From assembly GCA_011524845.1 (NCBI GenBank), contig WTJL01000024.1:1-6223 (forward strand): a stretch of 6,223 nt of DNA, read 5' to 3'. The stretch is from Flavobacteriales bacterium (GTDB taxonomy: Bacteria > Bacteroidota > Bacteroidia > Flavobacteriales_D > Sanyastnellaceae). The notes beneath the pieces are model-generated. The model saw only the letters and a program-made list of their open reading frames with translations. It did not search any database and had not been told where the DNA came from. Position 1 is the first letter of the stretch, and every line of letters begins with the position of its first letter. Positions 5,529 to 6,223 of the stretch are shown one piece after another. A program made the position numbers and the translations under genes.

Positions 5529-5927
5529 TCAGGCCTTGAGCAACCCTTTGTAATGGGGCCAGTTGGCGACCACCAGGGCGGCGTTGAGGATGAAGATGAC
5601 GCTCATGATGAGCAAGTGGCTGGGTACCATGAACACCCCCCACATGAGCATGCCGACCGCGTAGGGGAAGGCCATGAGAACCCCGAGCTGCTCGCGGCCG
5701 GGAAGGAGCATCACCACCCCCGCAATCAATTTGGCGGTGCAGATGAAGGGGAGCAAAAACTTCGTTTCGAGCACCGCGAACACAAAGGCGGTGGCTTCAG
5801 GCTCGGGGTAGCCCGTGGCCATGATCGAGGCGTCGCCCCAGTAGATGTTGTAGAGGTGTTTGATGCCTGAGGCCAAAAGGAAGACCGCGTACAGGTACTT
5901 CAGCACGGAGTGGAGTCGAGCGTTCAT
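5529..5927 (-). CDS. DoxX-like four-helix membrane protein
   Basis: A 132-residue, very hydrophobic protein with about four membrane segments: roughly 7-22, 48-68, 75-95 and 100-122. The overall pattern matches small DoxX/DoxX-like proteins: a helix with SGIKHLYNI, a loop holding GYPEPEA, then KLIAGVVMLLPGREQLG and a C-terminal pair of helices. The name comes from a thiosulfate:quinone oxidoreductase subunit of archaea; most bacterial members have no proven role. I chose the ATG at 5927 because the frame upstream (to 6194) is hydrophilic and overlaps the divergent redoxin gene and its promoter. The gene is convergent with the lysyl oxidase gene and shares its terminator. The family call is good; the function is open. 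Confidence 0.75.
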   Translation of the reverse strand: MNARLHSVLKYLYAVFLLASGIKHLYNIYWGDASIMATGYPEPEATAFVFAVLETKFLLPFICTAKLIAGVVMLLPGREQLGVLMAFPYAVGMLMWGVFMVPSHLLIMSVIFILNAALVVANWPHYKGLLKA

Positions 5928-5933
5928 GGCAGC

Positions 5934-5941
5934 CAAGTTCA
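5934..5941 (-). promoter_or_regulatory. Possible -7 box TGAACTTG for the DoxX-like gene
   Basis: The minus strand reads TGAACTTG 6 bases before the ATG at 5927, the same placement as the clear box of the left-edge gene. Two of the six fixed consensus positions differ (TG for TA, CTTG for TTTG), so this is weak. It would again imply a nearly leaderless transcript. Confidence 0.25.
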
Positions 5942-5986
5942 GGAAAACGCACCGAACGGCGCAAGTGAACGTCAGTCGGTGGGTTG

Positions 5987-5994
5987 TACCTTGA
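5987..5994 (+). promoter_or_regulatory. -7 promoter box TACCTTGA for the redoxin gene
   Basis: This copy of GTACCTTGA (from 5986) is the same 9-mer as that before the dehydrogenase gene. Transcription from it would start near 6000 and leave a leader of about 65 bases before the ATG at 6067, longer than at the other genes. No clear -33 TTTG is seen. Confidence 0.4.
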
Positions 5995-6010
5995 TGCAAC
6001 CCTTGAACGC

Positions 6011-6070
6011 ATGCCACGCGTCTTTGAGGCGATCGCCCTTGCACCCCAACCTCAACCACAGTTTTCATGA
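6011..6070 (+). other. Possible 19-codon leader ORF overlapping the redoxin start
   Basis: An ATG at 6011 opens a 19-residue frame, MPRVFEAIALAPQPQPQFS, whose TGA (6068-6070) overlaps the redoxin ATG (6067-6069) as ATGA, the layout of translational coupling. It lies wholly within the predicted leader. Nothing in the peptide is recognisable, and an ORF this short can arise by chance. Confidence 0.2.
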
Positions 6071-6223
6071 ACAAATTCATGGCTTTGTTTTTCGCGGTGG
6101 CCTTCGGGACCAGCGTGCATGCCCAGCTCGGAACGGCACCGGACTTCACGGTGACCGACATCGACGGAAACACCCATTCGTTGTACGCCGACATTTTGGA
6201 CCAAGGAAAGATTGCCGTGGTGC
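6067..6223 (+). CDS. Secreted redoxin/TlpA-like protein, N-terminal part only
   Basis: The first 52 codons of a gene cut by the right edge. Residues 1-19 form a signal peptide (MNKFMALFFAVAFG... with VHA cleaved before Q20). The mature start LGTAPDFTVTDIDGNTHSLY is the characteristic opening of AhpC/TSA-redoxin and TlpA-like thioredoxin folds (APDFxxxDxDG). The following GKIAVV is the first core strand. The CxxC or peroxidatic Cys region lies beyond the window, so I cannot tell a thiol-disulfide reductase from a peroxiredoxin. In Flavobacteriales such exported redoxins often carry extra C-terminal modules. It is divergent from the DoxX-like gene with 139 bp between starts. Confidence 0.8.
   Translation, partial: MNKFMALFFAVAFGTSVHAQLGTAPDFTVTDIDGNTHSLYADILDQGKIAVV

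Noticed and set aside
5928..6194. 89-codon N-terminal extension of the DoxX-like protein
   Set aside because: It overlaps the signal-peptide coding region and promoter of the divergent redoxin gene and lacks membrane-protein character.

Overview
The window looks like chromosomal DNA of a Bacteroidota bacterium, most likely a GC-rich member of the Flavobacteriales (Cryomorphaceae-like). This is inferred from four things: signal peptides cleaved before Gln; Cys-framed 'GCTD..A.NY....DDGSC' modules and DxNGDG (dockerin-like) tails on secreted proteins; -7 promoter boxes of the TAnnTTTG type with no clear Shine-Dalgarno sequences; and the gene content. No rRNA, tRNA, CRISPR array, insertion sequence or prophage gene is visible.

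Layout from left to right. (1) Positions 1-54, minus: the first 18 codons of a gene that leaves the window, preceded by a perfect TAnnTTTG box that predicts a nearly leaderless transcript. (2) 83-505, minus: a YraN/UPF0102 nuclease-fold protein. (3) 572-1444, minus: a membrane-anchored coiled-coil protein of unknown function, probably cotranscribed with yraN. (4) 1445-1646: a divergent promoter region. (5) 1647-3041, plus: a secreted PQQ-type glucose/sorbosone dehydrogenase-like beta-propeller with a one-loop dockerin-like tail. (6) 3087-5435, plus: a large secreted multidomain protein built around a lysyl oxidase domain in which the copper histidines and both precursors of the LTQ cofactor are present. 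(7) 5453-5506: two hairpins, the second a strong terminator between convergent genes. (8) 5529-5927, minus: a DoxX-like four-helix membrane protein. (9) 6067-6223, plus: the start of a secreted redoxin/TlpA-like protein cut by the window edge.

The most notable part is the pair at 1647-5435. The genes lie 45 bp apart on one strand with no terminator between them. Both products are exported, both carry the same small Cys-rich modules, and both end in nearly the same tail (LLVL.AFG..CN). Each is predicted to be a quinoprotein, one using bound PQQ and the other a self-made lysine tyrosylquinone. I read them as a small extracellular or surface oxidase module. Their substrates, and whether they work together, cannot be told from sequence. 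The flanking minus-strand genes and the doxX/redoxin pair look like ordinary housekeeping or envelope-redox genes.
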